The translations under genes and the position numbers were made by a program. Shown here piece by piece: positions 31,917 through 43,836 of a DNA stretch of 64,000 nucleotides (its first letter is position 1; the number at the start of each line of letters is the position of its first letter). Location: assembly GCA_029204225.1 (NCBI GenBank), contig CM055100.1, forward strand, positions 48,405,252 to 48,469,251, written 5' to 3'. This DNA is from Diphasiastrum complanatum (lineage: Eukaryota; Streptophyta; Lycopodiopsida; Lycopodiales; Lycopodiaceae). Under the pieces are notes generated by a model. The model made no database searches. It was not told the origin of the DNA and saw only the letters and a list, made by a program, of their open reading frames with translations.

Positions 31917-33142
31917 TCAAAAGGGTAAGCAAGTAGTTTATGGAAATTATGTTGCTTTCCTAACCTCTTTGGATGAGCCTACAAGTGTAGATCAAACAAG
32001 GAAAGAAGAGGAGTGGATCCAACCAATGGATCTTGAGTATCGATCTCTTATGAAGAGTGGAACATCTTTTGGAGGATCTTCTTGTGTACATGGAGCTATG
32101 CAAGTGGATGGATGTTATCTTACTGTAAAATCAAGTAATGGATCTGGAAAACAAATTTTGTTCAATGACTTTGATGGTCAAGTTGAAGATCAAGAGGTTG
32201 ATCTCAAAGCACTTCAACTAGTCAAAAGGGATGGTGACAATTTGGAGCTAGTCAAGAGCATCAAAGGAGAGGTAATTGGCAAAGGTGTTATGGATCTATT
32301 TTTACAGCATATTGAAGACTCAAGTAAGGTCAAAGGAGCAACAAGGAAGTTTTGTTCAAGTTTACTTTACTTGTTCTATCTCATGTTTGAGCAATTTCAT
32401 GTGGATGTGTGCAAATTGTCAAGATATGGTAAAACTAGCTACATGGGTGAGCATTGTTTTGATGTTGGATTTGTACTAGCATTCTTGGCTGATTTTGCTG
32501 ATGGAAATGAAGCTATTGGAGGTTCATTATGTCACTCATCCATGGCTAAGTTCTCAAGTGTTGAGCTACTTGGTGCCAATACTTGGAGATTGTCAATTTT
32601 TGGTGAATTCATGGTCATTTTCTTGTGTCAAGTAGATCTTGAAGATGGACTAGTGCAAAATACTTGGTTTATGGAGTCATGTGGTGCTGGATTTGCATCA
32701 TTAATGTACTCACCTACTCATGGATTTCCAAGGTCTGATGGTTTCTTGTTGCAAGATGAAGATGGAGGCTCATTCATGGAGTATCATGGTGAATACAAGG
32801 CAACAAAGGACAAAGGAGGAGGAGACATGCAAGCAAAAGTTGATCACTCACATGTATTGTTTGTTTGCTGTATTTTTCCAGAGAGTTCAGAGCTGGAAGC
32901 ATGGTGGAATCATTTCATTTACATTCTATTTGATTCTTCATGTTCTAGTCACATTTTTACATGTAAAATTGATGTAAGAAATAGTGAAGCATCCCAAGTG
33001 GACACTATTCTCTATATCAATTATGGTTGTTTCTATTTTGAGCATTACATGATCATTAAAAGGAGATTTATTCCTAGGAAGAAGATCATTTTTATGATGG
33101 ATCAAAGTTCTACTGGCAAAAACTATGCTAGGAGCATTGGAA
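31917..33142 (+). CDS. RT stub plus unrelated captured open sequence
   Basis: A 450-codon open frame (31795-33147) begins with the normal start of Copia RT (YVAFLTSLDEPTS, then EWIQPMDLEYRSLMKSGT, to about 32064) but then contains none of the RT blocks expected next ([25 protein letters not shown]). Instead about 1.07 kb (about 32065-33130) encodes an unfamiliar sequence: a charged part (LKALQLVKRDGDNLELVKS), then hydrophobic, Cys-containing stretches (DVGFVLAFLADFADGNEAIG, GEFMVIFLCQVDLEDGL). Normal Copia sequence resumes at HWKLGKRVLRYIIGT (from 33127). Remaining open for about 360 codons by chance is improbable in such DNA. I cannot name the donor. It may be a captured host transcript fragment or a novel element protein. 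Confidence 0.6.
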
Positions 33143-33718
33143 GCTAGGAAAGCGAGTTTTGAGGTACATCATTGGAACTCGAGATTTTGGCATATTGTAT
33201 GAGGGATCATCACCTAATATTTTTGGATTTCAGATTCGGACTATGCTGGAGATGTAATGGATAGGAAATCCATTAGTTCTTATTGTATTTTCATAGGTGA
33301 TGGAGCTATATCATGGATGTCAAAGAAACAAGCCGCTATCTCATCGTCATCTAGTGAGGCCGAGTACAAAGCTCTTACACATTGCACAAAGGAGATGGTA
33401 TGGATCAAGAGGATGATCAATGATCTTCACTTGCTGGATTTTTCAGAGAGCCCAATCATATTTTGTGACAATCAATCAGCCCAAAGAATGGCATCCAATC
33501 CTATCTCTCATGCTAGGAGCAAGCATATTGAGATACAATATCATTTTGTGAGGGAGCGAGTCATTGCAAAGGAGGTGGAGCTTCAACATGTGTCTTCAAG
33601 GGAATGTGTAGCTGATATCTTCACCAAAGCATTGGGAAAAGACTTGTTCATGAAGCATAGGACTTCACTTGGAGTATTATCAAAGTCTATGTTAAAACTA
33701 GTTGAAGAGGGAGTGTGA
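33143..33718 (+). pseudogene. Copia RNase H
   Basis: Degrades the RNA template. The blocks RVLRYIIGTRDFGILYEG (33150-33205), DSDYAGDVMDRKSISSY (33235-33280), AISWMSKKQAAISSSSSEAE (33303-33362) and ADIFTKALGK (33610-33640) are typical of plant Copia. A frame change near 33225 (DFRFGL versus DSDYAG) breaks the start; from 33257 it is open to the TGA at 33716-33718, 2 bp into the 3' LTR. Confidence 0.85.
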
Positions 33719-34287
33719 AAGATTCAACTAGTTTCATCACATTTTGCAATATTTTCATATTTGGCATATTGAGGCCAAAACTTGTTTTAGACTTAGAGGT
33801 TGACTTTTCAAAGTTCATTAGTCTAAATTTCATTTGAATAAACACTTTTTGAAAGTGTGAGAAAGATAGAATGCGCGTTTGAGTAGATTCAATTTGAATA
33901 AGTTGGGTACATTGAATCTAGACCCAAAATTGGTAGGGTTCATCTTCTCTCTTCTCTATCTCATTTCATGCTTATACATGGTTCTCTCGAGTTCTACTAT
34001 CCATTGGTGCACTATCTTGGTGATTGCTTGCAATTCTATGTGTAGAATGATCTATATTTGCTATTTTTGGATCCACACGTGTGAAATACAGTAGCTTGCT
34101 GCTTTTGTATGGACAGCAACAGTACATTATCATTTCATTCAAGTTTGATCAAGTTCTATTAGTGTTTGCATCTCAAATTGTGTGTAGATGCTGATTTTTC
34201 TACATTGGTGAAATTGGTAGTGTATTTCTCTTTCTAACCAAAGATCATTCAAGTAGATTGAATCTTAAGGATCTGAAATCTTTCACA
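33714..34287 (+). repeat. Copia 3' LTR (574 bp), lacking the TATA segment
   Basis: Same ends as the 5' LTR. It lacks the 76 bp corresponding to 28660-28735, which carry TATAAAA. Immediately upstream is a purine-rich polypurine tract (gttgaagagggag, 33701-33713). Confidence 0.92.
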
Positions 34288-34627
34288 AAGAGCTCTATAG
34301 GTAACCTAGACCAAAGTCGTCGACAGAAAAATCACTACCTCAATATATAGAGAGTAGGATGCTGTGCATGAGACCATGCAATCCCCACGCAGGTCAACTA
34401 TAAATAGATCACAACTCTAAATGCATTCCTCCTACCTATATCCGTCACATGTACATGCACAACTCCATATGTCTCAATTAGAGTGTCTGGGTCTTTTCAA
34501 GGTCATTAGTCACCAACAAGCCTCGAAGTGGAATAAAATCTAGGCGTGACCAATAATCTTGAATACTAGATGGCCGGTCTACCATATTAGGACTATTCCA
34601 TGTCCATAACTGAATATGGCCGTAACA

Positions 34628-37600
34628 TTCTTCCTCCCTTAAACAGGATCTGTCCTCAGAATAGAAAAAAAAAAATGAAACTATTCCTTAAGCTTTCAAG
34701 TCTTACCCATGAATCGTTATTCTTAGCCTGATCTTTCCATTTGAATAAGTACTCAGAGATGCAACAATTTTTAAATTGCTTGCCTCTTCTACTAACTCAA
34801 ATTTCCAAAGATATACTAAGCTATAAATCTTTCAAATGGGTTGATCTACTTGTAATCCTAATTACATGAACCACTGGGTGAATCAACTTCTTTATTTCAG
34901 AGATCAAATTCAAAAGCTAAAGAGATTCCATTTTAATCATAGTCTAAAATTTGTCCACAATTTCTTGCAGATAATTATGCTTCTTGGTACAAAAATTCTT
35001 AAAATATCCAAATATTCTAAAATATTACAATTCAGTCATCTAAAATCTCTAGGAGATCCATCAAGTCTTAGATAATTTTAACTCAAACTTAGTTTTAACT
35101 CAAATTGCAGCTACTATAATGAGTTAATAGCCCCACTTATAGGCTACAATCTGTAAGGTAAGCAAATTCCTCATAAGCAAGCAATTACTTAATGAAAATG
35201 CCAGTGAGATCCACACAATGTCAAATTTGTGCTGGAGTAAAGAAATTTAGAGTTTAGTTAATATATCTAAATCCTTAACCCTCCCAACTGATCAAGAATT
35301 ACTCATTATCTTAAGAATCATCACATTTTTTTAAATTCTTTTAATGACCTTTAAGTATCAATCTATGATCTATCAACTATAAATATTTATATTCTTATGA
35401 TTCATCAATCATAATTTATAGGTTTCCAAAACCATACTTAATCATTAAAAAATACTGGAGTATATTAATAACATACAACTCATGAAATATAAGAATCATT
35501 CTGAAATCTTTTCCACAAGGAAAATCACTGGATTTCAAAAATATTCTTCCAAAACAATAATCAGATTATGAGTTCCAAATTTTACAATCAACCAAGTAAT
35601 TAAAGATCATTACAACATAACATTTATACAATCCCTTATATGAAAACCTAGAGATTACAAAGTTCTACTAAATTCCAAAAATTCAGTTACCATTCTTGAA
35701 ACAATTAGGATCCGGTATCCAATTGAGCTCTTAGGGATATTATCACTAATAAATCAAGTCTATTCCTCAACTGAGAAATACTCACCCAAGAATTCCGTAT
35801 ATCCTATGCACACAATTCCTTGATGAATCCAAATGACCCGTAAATTATGTGTCTCACAAGCAATACACTCAAAACAAACAGTTTCGGTGAATTCTCTTCA
35901 CACTGTCAGTTTTACCAACTAACTTTCTTAGAAGTAAATCAACTACTCAAGTTAATTGCCCATGATTTAGAAATCTTAAATGTCTAGGTGAAGAATTCAA
36001 TAGTATAACACCACATTTAGATCCTTATCCAAATCATTTTTAAGTTAACCTATAGATCTATTAGAATAGATCTGTTGACTCTAAAATTAATTGTCAAACA
36101 CAATTCTTGATCATATATCTATGTTCAACGACTAGGTTAAGTGCACCAGATAACCTTAGCAACTAGGAATACATAGTAGATCCAAACAAGATTAATCGCG
36201 CACATATGAGAAAAATTTCACTAAGACCCAATACATAAACATATATGTCCTTATCTAGCAAATTCCTCCAAAATCCGCATATGTCACTCGCATATATCAT
36301 TGAGAATTTTGTAACTCAGCTACAGAAGATTCTATTTCCCTTGAGTAAATAACATATATGGGAAATCTTTGAAGTGAATAATTCCACATCACAAGTTTTC
36401 CAACCATCATACTTTTACCCACAAAATTTCTTCAACCAGTCAACCTACTTCAGATCTTAGTGTACAAACCAAGACGAGGCTGACTTATACAGACATCTTT
36501 GGACATAAGGTTAAGATTAAAACTTCATTCCATCTGATCAATCAGCGGAATTTTAAATTAATCTTTACCACCACTATCCATAATCATGAATATCTAACAG
36601 CTCAAAACCCATTCCTCTAGTTCTAGATTATTCAAAACAATCACTAGAGATTTCCTCTATTCCCACTGGATAGTTCTACCATTGCACACATACTGGATTC
36701 CACAAAAGAAAACTTATGCAACTGGTTGATCTCATGAAAATCTTATTCCTATTCTTTCCCCCCTTCTAAAAGAAATTCCAGGATTTTGATTAAAAAGTTC
36801 CTAGGAGACAACGTATAAGATATCGAATATTCAAAAAAGTCAGTAATGAGTATCCAATACTATTACAACCGGACTTTTTCCTCAAAATCATAAAATATCT
36901 GATCCCGAGTGATAGAAACATTACTTTCAATAATCAACTATCAAATAGAGATAATTATTTGGTCTCAATAAGTTTAAATTCCATTTAATCAGTTGAAAAC
37001 ATCAATTGAATCTGAGCTATATTCACAAAACTGGAATGGAAGCATTATTTCATATAACTTTAATAGTCCTTCAGAACCTAGTTCTACGCAAAAAGGAATT
37101 ATATGAATCTCAATCGAATTGTCTCGTATTTAAGAAAAAAAATTTAAAGTAGAGGTTTAAATTAGAAGAGAAATAACTTTTAAGGGTTTTCGATTTAAAA
37201 TTTATGAGATACCATTTAGAGATCCAGATCTATATCTCATAACCCCTCCAAATACCCTAAACAAGTTTAAGCAATGGTTTCAACTGTTAGCTTTTAAGTA
37301 ATAATGTAAAAAATAACCACTGGTTTACAGATCATTCTCGCCCAAGAATTTTCCTTTGAAATCATTGATGTCCCATACCAACAGTTTTCTCTCCAAGAAA
37401 GTTCTTTGCTTTTATCTGACCCAATATATCCAACATAGGATCCGATCTTCAAGAAGATCTTTAACCGATTATCCAATAATCCAGAGATCTAAAAACTCTA
37501 TATGAATTTCCAAAACCAAATATGCACATATCTATTCTACCAAGTACTGGAATACCATGTTGATTTCGAATTCAATTTTTCAAACCAACTTTGAAGTTAT

Positions 37601-39086
37601 AAAATGCTTAGAAAACCTAGGTCAACCGGCATGCAACAAGCATTGATACATAGAGTCCTGCAATTTCACTAATTGCTGACCCCTCACCATGCATCGATTC
37701 AACTTCAACATTAAATAAAATCATGCACAATGGAAAAACCTAGACCCCACAAAAGGCCTCACTTGTCACATGACAAAACCCTAAAAGGTTTAGAAAGTGA
37801 AAGTAGGCCTCTACTCCAGCCGCCACCATCGTGGAAAAGAAGGGTGCTCCAAGCGAGAGAGAAAGGCCGCCATCAACGAGGGAAAGAAGGTTTCCAGCCA
37901 CGACTTCCACAAAGAGAAAACAAGAGTGAGAAAGACATGAAGGATGGCGCCCATGAAGAGCCGTCTGCCATCCAATCTACTCCTTCACGCGGTCTGTTTG
38001 CGAGAAACATTGTCTCAATGGATTAGACAGCGCTTTGCATCAGTTGATGGATTTAATCCAATCCCTACATCCCCCATTGCCTATCACAGTTCTAAATCCC
38101 CAACAGAGTCTTTGTAAGGATCCCACAGTAGAACGGACAGCTTCAGGACAGAGGACCATATCAGAATTTTTGGAAACCAGAGTTCTGAGCCCAGAACAAC
38201 GCTTCTAACCAATCTCAGATGGACGTTTCAATTCGCTTGTGACAACAAGCAAAGGTTTCAAATTGAATTCAAGTTCCTTGCATAAGGTTTCAAAACGAGT
38301 TCAGGTTTTTGGCTAAAGGTTTCAAAACGAGTTCAAGTTTCTTGCTTAACTCTTCTCCAGGGTTACCCTCTCTTCATCAACAGGCTTACTTGCATTAACT
38401 GTGACCCTTTATCACTATCCTTTGAAAATGAAACCGAGGGTAACCCGGTTGCTTCCACAAGTAATCTTGCATGCATCCACAATCCAAGGTCTAAATCTGC
38501 CACAGTTAGAGAATCAGCAATTTATAATATTCAATATATGTTTTCAGTTTTCAGTCCACAGTTTGCATGCTTCACAAGAGGATTAGTCTAAAAACCTTAA
38601 ATACTCACATGCAAACCATAAATCCAAGATTTCCAGCAACAGTCAGTTTATTCATCCTAGATAAATCGATTCCTCGTCAATCTATTAACAAATAGCCTGC
38701 TACTAAATCTGAATCAAAACTATCTAAAACATTATGGATTCATGCAGTTTATTCATCCAAAAAAATCAGATTCACCCAAGAAAGTGGATCTATTAATGCA
38801 GATCATTCTACGTCAAATGAAAACTTTCTCAGGGCTTAAAAAAAAATAAGAATGAATTCCACACTAATCCACAACATTTCTAATAAAATCAAACAAGGAG
38901 AAGAGCACTCTATCACCAAGTTTGAAAAGCATGCTTCACACATAAATTAGTAATCCAAACTCAATTTCCCTTAAAAAAACAGCACTCCATCCGGGATGTG
39001 AATCCAAGTGAGTTTCAATTCCGATTTGATGTAGAACTAGTCTCCATCCCATCCAAAACTGCATCTTAGCCGGGCTCTGATACCAA
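34628..39086 (-). mobile_element. Interior of an old minus-strand LTR element, mostly non-coding, chromodomain remnant at its 3' end
   Basis: 4.46 kb between the lower (to 34627) and upper (from 39087) LTRs. A primer binding site (TGGTATCAGAGCC on the minus strand, 39085-39073) adjoins the upper LTR and a polypurine tract adjoins the lower one, which fixes the orientation. No long open frame exists. The only coding echo I can read is near 34800-34690 (minus): FKWKDQAKNNDSWVRLESL, which aligns with the chromodomain VKWKGQSDDEDSWELEGNL of the element at 55 kb. So it is either a decayed Ty3/gypsy chromovirus or a large non-autonomous derivative of one. A second copy lies inverted at about 48.7-50.87 kb. 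Confidence 0.7.
39073..39085 (-). promoter_or_regulatory. Met-tRNA primer binding site (minus strand)
   Basis: Minus strand TGGTATCAGAGCC, one base from the LTR end (TTTACA|T). It shows that the upper LTR is the 5' LTR of a minus-strand element. Confidence 0.85.
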
Positions 39087-39547
39087 TGTAAAGACCGCTA
39101 GAGAAAACCCGTAAGATGAGGATAGAAAAACACGACAAAAGAGACTATAGAGCAAAACCACCCAACCAATCCTAGATCTCTCCTGGATCTAGCCTTCAAG
39201 TCATGTGATAGCAAGAGGAGAAGAGCTTTACAGGTAACCTAGACCAAAGTCGTCGACGGGAAAATCACTACCTCAATATATAGAGAGTAGGATCTTGTGC
39301 ATGAGACCATGCAATCCCCGTGCAGGTCAACTATAAATAGATCACAGCTCTACATGCATTCCTCCTGCCTATATCTGTCACATGTACATGCACTACTCCA
39401 TATGTCTCAATTAGAGTGTCTGGGTCCTCTCAAGGTCATTAGTCACCAACAGGCCTTAAAGTGGAAAAAAATCTAGGCGTGAGACCAATAATCTCGAACA
39501 CTGGAGGGCTGGTCTACCATATTAGGACTATTTCATGTCCAGTAACA
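39087..39547 (-). repeat. Upper (5') LTR of the minus-strand element
   Basis: Plus strand TGTAAAGACCGC... to ...AGTAACA, 461 bp. It matches the lower LTR over most of its length; relative to the lower copy it lacks about 15 bp just before the terminal GTAACA. Confidence 0.8.
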
Positions 39548-39679
39548 GGATGTCACTTGGTATACATAATGGATGCCGACATATCGATGGACAGATTTAG
39601 AGCATGTCGTGGCAAAAGAATATTTCCAAAAGGAAGTGATAGATTGAAAGAAAATATTTGGACTAGGATCTATTCACAT

Positions 39680-40015
39680 AATTCTACATAGTTGTAGTAA
39701 ACAATTACGAAATCCACCAAATGAATGTACATATGACCTTTCTAAATGAAAAATTGGAAGAAAAAAATAACAAGCAACAATTGGAACGTTTTGTGCAAGT
39801 AGAAAGGGAAAGATTGGTGTACTAATTGAATAAAGCAATCTACTGATCAAGACATGCTTTGAGAGCTTGGTATGACAAGATTGATAATTTTTCATTGAGA
39901 CATGGCAGAGTCTCTTACCAAAGCATTGATTAAAGAAAGATTTGGACTATGTACAGCAGCTTCAGGATTAGAAGAATCAGATTTAAGTTTGAGAGAGGTG
40001 ATGTCAACCTTAATC
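39680..40015 (+). pseudogene. Decayed Copia RT fragment
   Basis: The plus strand reads EIHQMNVHMTFLNEKLEEK, then LNKAIY and ALRAWYDKIDNF, the decayed counterpart of the Copia RT motif QMDVKTAFLNG-x-LEE ... [14 protein letters not shown]. Stops interrupt it. It ends near 40015, about 180 bp from the end of kinase copy 2. Confidence 0.6.
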
Positions 40016-40197
40016 TGTTAGACTAGTTAGTAAGCTAAGCAGTCACATAATGTGTTAAGCTGAAATATGATCTAGATGAAGCCAGTCTCCTTGGCTCTCC
40101 TTGGCAAGCAGAATCCAGATATGCGCAAATCATTTAATGATTTGATTGCCAGATTCAAGGTTGGATGTTGGATATTCTTCTGCTGCAAATCTTAAGA

Positions 40198-43100
40198 TCA
40201 GGGCAAAGAATCAATTCCACCAAGAAAGTGGCTGTGTTCTTTCAATGTGGCATCCATATTGAGCATGAAGACACTGTTGTTGTGATTCCAACTGTTTGTC
40301 GAGCTGTTTTTGCTGGGATTCAGCTGGAGCAACATCTCCACCACATCTCGCATGGAGGGGCGCACCTCCGGCCACACACTCGTGCATTGCATTGCCAGGT
40401 GCAAACACAGTTTCATGCTCATTTCTGCACGTTCCGAGTCTCGAATCCGAGTATCAAGCAGATCGATCGCACCTTCTTTCATGTGGATCTTGCTACGAAC
40501 CCACCTCACCAGGTCACCTTCTTCCCCGAATTCTGCTTCAATCGGCCGCTTCCCAGTTACCAGCTCCAAGAGCACCACCCCGAAGCTGTAGACGTCTACT
40601 TTCTCATCCACTTTCAAAGTGTAGGTATATTCTGCATATGCAAGTCAAAAATCAGTTTTCAAGCTAAAGTAAAGGCTGAATTGAAACAGGAGAGATTAGT
40701 GAGATATATATGAAGGGTGCTTCATATAAGGAGGTGGGTTGTGTCTACCTGGAGCTATGTAGCCATAAGATCCAGCCACGGCTGTCACGGAGTTGGGTCG
40801 CCCACATTGAATAAGCTTTGCTAGTCCAAAATCGGCCAGCTTTGCCTCAAAATCAGAGTTCAATAGGATGTTGTTGGATTTTATGTCGCGATGGAGGATG
40901 GCAGGGTGGCAATCGTGGTGCAGATATGACAGGCCTTCGGCTGCTCCTAGAGCGATCTTGTAGCGGGTCTGCCAGCCTAGGGGGATAACCTTCTGCCCAT
41001 GCAAGACATCGCCCAGGCTTCCATTGGGCATGTACTCAAACACTAGCAGCTGTGCATCGTTGCTGCTGCAGCAGCACATCAGGCTTACGATGTTGCGATG
41101 GCGGATACCGCTGAGGGTTTCTATTTCTACCTCCATTTCATGACTAGCCTTTGATCCTTGCTTCAGCTGGGTTGAGCTGCATAGCTTCTTCACTGCCACT
41201 GCCTCCCCGTCCAGGAGGTTCACTTTGTACACTTTGCCAAATCCTCCTCGGCCGATGACGTTTTCCTCCTTGAGATTGTTCGCGACCGACTCCTCGCTGA
41301 AGCCGAGCTTCTGGAAGGATTTGATCTCCCAAAAAGGCCGCTGTGGCTGAACACGGCTCCGGCGATGGACAATGATGAAAGCTACCATCGGAAATGCGAC
41401 AGCAGCAGCAATAACCCCCACCAGTATCCATACCAGAGAACTTCCACTGTCTTCCTTCGAAGCTGTGGAATTGGATATTTTGGCACAGGATCGTGGGAGG
41501 CCTTCTCCGCAGAGGTTAGGATTGCCCTCGAAATCTGTCACAGGAAGTGTTTTGAGGAATTCCGGAGGCACAGCTCCATTGAGATCATTGTATGAGACAT
41601 TGAAGCTCAAGAATGTCATACCTCCAAGCTGAGAAGGAATTGCTCCGCTCAGGTGATTGAAAGAAAGGTTGAGATAATTCAGATTTGGCAATTGAGCCAG
41701 GTTCTCTGGGATCATGCCTGAAAGATTGTTGTGTGCAAGATCAAGGTAATTGATACTTTTGCATTTGACGATTTCAGCAGGGAGCTCCCCAGATATGGAA
41801 TTGATTGCAAGCGAAAGAGATGTGAGAGAGGTACAGTTGCCAAAGGGGATGGTGCCAGAGAGGCGGTTAGAGATTGCTGAGAACACGTTCAGCTTCGGGA
41901 GCTGGCCGATTTCTGGAGGCAGATCGCCGCTGAAGCGGTTGTTGTCAAGGCCGAGAAAGCTCAACTGAGAAGCTTTTCCGATTGCAGAAGAAATACTTCC
42001 ATTGAGATCATTTTCCGCCATGTCCAAAACCATCATGGAGGGAGATCCCCACAGACCAGCAGGCACAGCCCCCTGAAGGCGATTCTGGTACAATTGTACC
42101 CGGATCAAACTGGGGCAACTCCCATATGCATCTGGAATCGCACCTGAAATCTTGTTGTTTATCAAGCTAAGATTCTGCAATTTTCCTCCATCGCAGAGAT
42201 GGGCAGGCATTGATCCAGTTAGCAAGTTATTAGTTACATCAAACTGCATGAGCGGGGAGTTTTTGCCAAGCAGCCGGGGAATGCTTCCACTAAAGGAATT
42301 ACTGTACAGATTCAGAAACTGCAGGTTGGGCAGATCCGCAAGCCCATCCGGAAGTTCTCCTGTGAATCGATTAGAGTACAGTTCGAAAACCCTTAGATGC
42401 TGTAACTGGCTGATTTCTTTAGGGATGGTTCCACTGAGATTATTCCATGCAACATAAAAATCCGTGAGAAGGGTGAGGTTCACAAAGGCAGGAGGTAAAG
42501 GACCAGAGAGATGATTTTGATGGAGGAAGATCCTCTGTAGTTTCGAGAGCTGCATGATCTCTGAGGGTATGTTACCGGTGAGATTGTTTTCAGCGAGGTC
42601 AAGATGATGAAGCTGCTTCAAAGCTCCAATGGAAGGTGGAATGTTGTTGACAAATTGGCAGTCCGGCATTGACAGATATTGCAACTGAGTCAAATTGCCT
42701 ATCTCCGCAGGTATTGCAGCAGGAGAGAATGGATTCCACCCAAGACTCAGCGAGGTCAAATTGGATAGTCTCCCTATCTGAGCAGACAAAGTTCCAGATA
42801 GGGAGCTGCCCATCAAATTCAGGGTTCTCAAATTTGTAAGCTCCCAGAAACCATCTGGGATTGGTCCTTCAAAATTGCCAGACAGATCCAAGTGGGTGAG
42901 AGATGAAGCCAGCACAGATATGTTGTGTGGCAAAGGCCCTGAAAAGTAGTTCTGGCTGAGATCGAGAACAATCAGCCTGGTGCATCCCAAAAGCCCATAT
43001 GGAAAATCCTGATAAAAGTTATTGAAGGTAAGGTTGAGGCTTTGGAGATTCCTGAGCTGGCAGATGACTGCCGACAGAGTCCCATTGAGGTTGAGATAGG

Positions 43101-43371
43101 AAAGATCAACAGAAGTGACAGTGTTATTGGTGCAGACAACGCCCTTCCAGTTGCAAGGGGAGGTGTCTGATGCTACCCAGCTACGGAGGTTGCCATCAGA
43201 GTCTATCAGACTTTGCTTGAATTCCAGCAGAATTAAAACTTCTTGCGATTTGGGTGCTGCTGGAGATTGTGATGACGATGCATGAATTAACCTGAATGCA
43301 AAGGAGCAGAAGCAGATTGCAGACAGGGCAGCTGAGGGAAGCTGACACTGCTGTTGTCTCCACTTCTTCAT
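40198..43371 (-). CDS. LRR receptor-like serine/threonine kinase, HAESA/HSL class, intact
   Basis: Predicted plasma-membrane receptor kinase of LRR subfamily XI; relatives HAESA/HSL perceive small secreted peptides in cell separation and development. Exon 1 43371-40749, phase-1 GT-AG intron 40748-40632 (117 bp), exon 2 40631-40198: 1018 codons, the usual family length. Residues: signal peptide ~1-31; LRRNT with SPCNWKGVVC (71-80); about 21 LRRs (~85-605); paired Cys C621/C629; transmembrane ~645-668; kinase with GRGGFGKV (707-714), K728 in VAVK, HRDIKSNN (827-834, catalytic D829), DFG (847-849) and APE split by the intron (E875). It is an RD kinase with all key residues, so it should be active. 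The intron inside the activation segment is shared with copy 1. Its ligand cannot be inferred. No disabling change is seen. Confidence 0.9.
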
Positions 43372-43836
43372 GTTCTTTTTGCTTCTGCTCCTTCTCTTCT
43401 TCTGTTTCTGTTCAAATATATGGCTAGTGCAGGAGCTTCCAGGTCTGATTCAAAGACTTATTTGACATTAGTTCATGTAAAATATGCCTGTCTTTCAATT
43501 TGGGTTTTGAGCTTACTTTCCATTTGCAATCCCAAACTTTACAAAAAGATCAGACGCTATGAACTATGTTCAAAGTGGTGAGTCAAGGGAAGAGAGGGGT
43601 GTTAAGTATGCTCACCTCCTCAGGGGAAGTTTGCAAACTAGTCAAACTCAAGAGTATTCTATATCTCTTGCAAACTAGTCAAACTCAAAAGTATTCTATA
43701 TCTCTCAGTGGGGACCTGTGATTTGAAAGGCATGAGTATACTTTCTTATTTAAAAGGTGGAAAATAGTTCAGGTAAAGTCACTACACAGTTTTATGTTAA
43801 TGAAGTTCCATTATGTTAATGACAGCACTGCACTCA
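43372..43836. other. 5' flank of the intact kinase
   Basis: The first about 100 bp is homologous to the flank of copy 1. A 37-bp direct repeat (caaactagtcaaactcaa(g/a)agtattctatatctct) occurs twice at about 43633-43706. No certain TATA box. Confidence 0.4.

Larger units (their letters stand above)
28433..34287 (+). mobile_element. Ty1/copia element with foreign sequence replacing its RT
   Basis: Complete in outline: 5' LTR 28433-29082, primer binding site 29083, gag-protease-integrase, an RT stub, about 1.07 kb of unrelated open sequence, RNase H, polypurine tract and 3' LTR 33714-34287. The target duplication AAGAG is perfect (28428-28432 and 34288-34292). The LTRs begin TGTGAAAG and end CTTTCACA. 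By eye the LTRs differ at about 17 of 574 shared positions plus one 76-bp indel, so insertion is moderately recent. Pol is broken by frame changes near 31090, 31600-31680, 31790-31915 and 33140, so it is not autonomous. Confidence 0.9.
28409..34627 (-). repeat. Lower LTR of the older minus-strand element, split by the Copia insertion
   Basis: 28409-28432 plus 34288-34627 together match part of 39204-39547 (catgtgatagcaagagg, then ggtaacctagaccaaagtcg and onward). The 340-bp right part ends GGCCGTAACA at 34627, next to a minus-strand polypurine tract (plus ttcttcctccctt, 34628 on). The first about 115 bp of the LTR are not recognisable left of 28409, so it is truncated or diverged. The Copia element 28433-34287 sits inside it. 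Confidence 0.75.
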
